From the NCBI RefSeq assembly GCF_030409715.1, contig NZ_JAUFQI010000001.1, forward strand, positions 2,034,501 through 2,098,500: a DNA stretch of 64,000 nucleotides, read 5' to 3'. This document shows positions 62,464-64,000 of the stretch, in pieces (position 1 is the stretch's first letter; each line of letters opens with the position of its first letter). The notes under the pieces were generated by a model. That model saw only the letters and a list, made by a program, of their open reading frames with translations. It was not told the DNA's origin and searched no databases. The stretch comes from Reinekea marina (GTDB taxonomy: Bacteria > Pseudomonadota > Gammaproteobacteria > Pseudomonadales > Natronospirillaceae). The position numbers and the translations under genes are program-made.

Positions 62464-64000
62464 CTAGAGCGACCCTGGTGGTGCGCACAAAATCATTCGT
62501 ACGCCGCTGGTCGCAAATTCACAATGCTCCCAAGCGTCAGCTTCAATCGCGATTTGCTGTTTCAGTTTTTCAACATCATCGGCTGTTACCAACGGATTGA
62601 CACTCGCTAGGTATTCAATGCGTTCTAATCGTGCACGATTAAACTCAAACGAAGACTGCTTGGCCTTTTCCAATATGTTGTTAAAACGTAACCTAGCGTG
62701 CTTTTGACTGGCGTCATAAAGAGGGTTAATACGGTCTTTCGCCTGACGCACCATTTTGCGAGCAAGCTTGACTGGTAAGGTTTTAACCTGCTCTTGCAAG
62801 CTGTCTTCCGTTAAAATAGAGGCTAAGTCTTTGTCGCCGCCTTCTAGTACTAGCGTTCGATATAGAGCTTCATCTAAGTGCGGTTTCATCGCATGAACGT
62901 GCTTTTCTGGTAATACAACCGACCATTGAGTTTCTAAAAGGAGTTGTCCAGCAGGAACCTGCTCCGATTCCAAAAGGGCAATACTCGCCTGGCCAATATC
63001 CGTTCCAGACAAGATATCTTGTAACCCTTGAATGAAAGGGTGTTCCCAAGAGATGAATAAAATATCTTCACGCTCTAACGCCTTATCGCGTCGGAAAGTG
63101 ATTGTAGCACCGCCTTCTGGAATGCCAGGAAGAGTAGGTATGAGCATATTACTCGATGGAATTAGCTCATAAATACCCGTACCTAAGGCTTCAAAGTGTA
63201 GATTCAACAGGTTTGCGGCCATTTCAACCACATCAAGCGGGTGTTCAAACTCTAAATCTTCGATTGCATGGCGAATCTCATTCGCTTCTGGCTGGCGACA
63301 TGAGTTTAATTCAAGAAGTATATCTCGACCGTTTTCAAGCTCTTGAGAAAGCTGTTCAATTTCAACGACAACTTCTTTTAGTAATTCATCACTCGGGTTA
63401 CTAAACCATTCTTGAGCGTATTTATCATGCACTGCACCAGCGGCGGGTTGCATGCCTTCTAAACAATTCAGGGCATCATGGTACCAGCGGTACTTCATGG
63501 CATCATCGCTTTGTGCATTGGCCATGATATGAATTTCGATGGTTTGTTTTTGGCCAATACGATCTAAACGGCCAATTCGTTGCTCTAAAACATCCGGGTG
63601 GTCGGGTAAATCCCACAGTACTAAATGATGGCAAAATTGAAAGTTTCGGCCTTCACCACCGATTTCAGAGCATACTAAAATTTGTGCGCCATCTTCATCG
63701 TCGGCAAAATGTGCTGCGGCTCTGTCTCGTTCAATTAGGTCTAAGCCTTCATGAAAGGCCGTCGCTTCTACGCCATGAACATGCCACAGCGTCTGGGCGA
63801 GCTCTTTTGCTGTTTCCATCGTTTGAGTAATAAGCAACACTTTTTCGCCACGATGATCTTTAAGGAATTGAAACAGTGCTTTTTCACGTTCCGTCTCGCT
63901 TTCAAATTCTTGAAAGTCTGCAACGCGCTCATGGAACCCCTTGACGCCTTTTCGTGTATTACGATAAACAACTCGGCCGGTACCATGTCTGTCTAACAAC
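62464..64000 (-). CDS. rapA: RNA polymerase-associated ATPase RapA, C-terminal part
   Basis: About 512 residues are present; the N-terminus lies beyond base 64000. RapA is a Swi2/Snf2 ATPase that recycles stalled RNA polymerase. The helicase C domain is clear: KVLLITQTMETAKELAQTLW, CSEIGGEGRNFQFCHHLVLW and the arginine-finger motif VLEQRIGRLDRIGQKQ. The family-specific C-terminal region follows (LNLHFEALGTGIYELIPSSN; ends RMILCAPPGSL). The frame is unbroken to the window edge. Confidence 0.93.
   Translation of the reverse strand, partial: LLDRHGTGRVVYRNTRKGVKGFHERVADFQEFESETEREKALFQFLKDHRGEKVLLITQTMETAKELAQTLWHVHGVEATAFHEGLDLIERDRAAAHFADDEDGAQILVCSEIGGEGRNFQFCHHLVLWDLPDHPDVLEQRIGRLDRIGQKQTIEIHIMANAQSDDAMKYRWYHDALNCLEGMQPAAGAVHDKYAQEWFSNPSDELLKEVVVEIEQLSQELENGRDILLELNSCRQPEANEIRHAIEDLEFEHPLDVVEMAANLLNLHFEALGTGIYELIPSSNMLIPTLPGIPEGGATITFRRDKALEREDILFISWEHPFIQGLQDILSGTDIGQASIALLESEQVPAGQLLLETQWSVVLPEKHVHAMKPHLDEALYRTLVLEGGDKDLASILTEDSLQEQVKTLPVKLARKMVRQAKDRINPLYDASQKHARLRFNNILEKAKQSSFEFNRARLERIEYLASVNPLVTADDVEKLKQQIAIEADAWEHCEFATSGVRMILCAPPGSL

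Overview
The window looks like chromosome from a marine gammaproteobacterium of the Oceanospirillales/Pseudomonadales neighbourhood, possibly Reinekea- or Saccharospirillaceae-like. That placement is an inference from gene content: FadBA, PsrA, FabV, monomeric isocitrate dehydrogenase, a DctPQM TRAP transporter, and a Pseudomonas-like order icd-cspD-clpSA-infA-bpt-aat / ftsK-lolA-rarA-crcB-serS-cysG. By eye the base composition is moderately AT-rich. Most of the window is conserved housekeeping DNA. I saw no tRNA, rRNA, insertion sequence, phage or CRISPR array.

Layout. 1-1362: 3' end of fadB and fadA. 1424-4972: a membrane-anchored coiled-coil protein and topA, divergent. 5112-17912: central-carbon block, with gltA divergent from sdhCDAB-sucAB-lpdA-sucCD, which encode succinate dehydrogenase, 2-oxoglutarate dehydrogenase and succinyl-CoA synthetase. 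17986-19632: an AT-rich LtaS/OpgB-like membrane phosphotransferase, the first clear accessory gene. 19683-26424: TRAP dicarboxylate transporter dctPQM with its two-component system DctBD; a textbook sigma-54 promoter and an upstream inverted repeat lie before dctP. 26526-28219: a small membrane protein and a UMF1/Atg22-like MFS permease. 28326-31669: htpG behind a consensus-like heat-shock (sigma-32) promoter, a YfaZ outer-membrane protein and two small hypotheticals. 31684-36740: lytic transglycosylase, ribosomal oxygenase RoxA, purB, hflD and mnmA. 36957-41169: fabV, rluE (its tail runs antisense into fabV) and monomeric icd.

41226-46296 holds an N-degron cluster: the adaptor ClpS, the unfoldase ClpA and both aminoacyl-transferases Bpt and Aat, with cspD and infA. 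46374-53792 carries ftsK, lolA, rarA, crcB, serS and cysG. 53851-57408 is the second accessory stretch: a small membrane protein and two tandem paralogous lipoproteins with YD-like repeats, one broken by a frameshift. 57650-59942 is tusDCBE (tRNA 2-thiouridine sulfur relay) plus a YbiB-like gene. The end holds a Bax-inhibitor-1 family protein, the fatty-acid regulator PsrA with a palindromic operator, a crotonase-fold protein and the C-terminal part of RapA.

Functionally the window links fatty-acid oxidation (FadBA, PsrA, crotonase), the TCA cycle and dicarboxylate import. I found no clearly new multi-gene system. The best candidates for undescribed biology are the YD-repeat lipoprotein pair, the LtaS-like gene after sucD, the unassigned palindromes before fabV and between cspD and clpS, and the PsrA-like box at the start of the crotonase gene. 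Many start codons were moved from the longest possible reading frame, and each move is explained in its entry.
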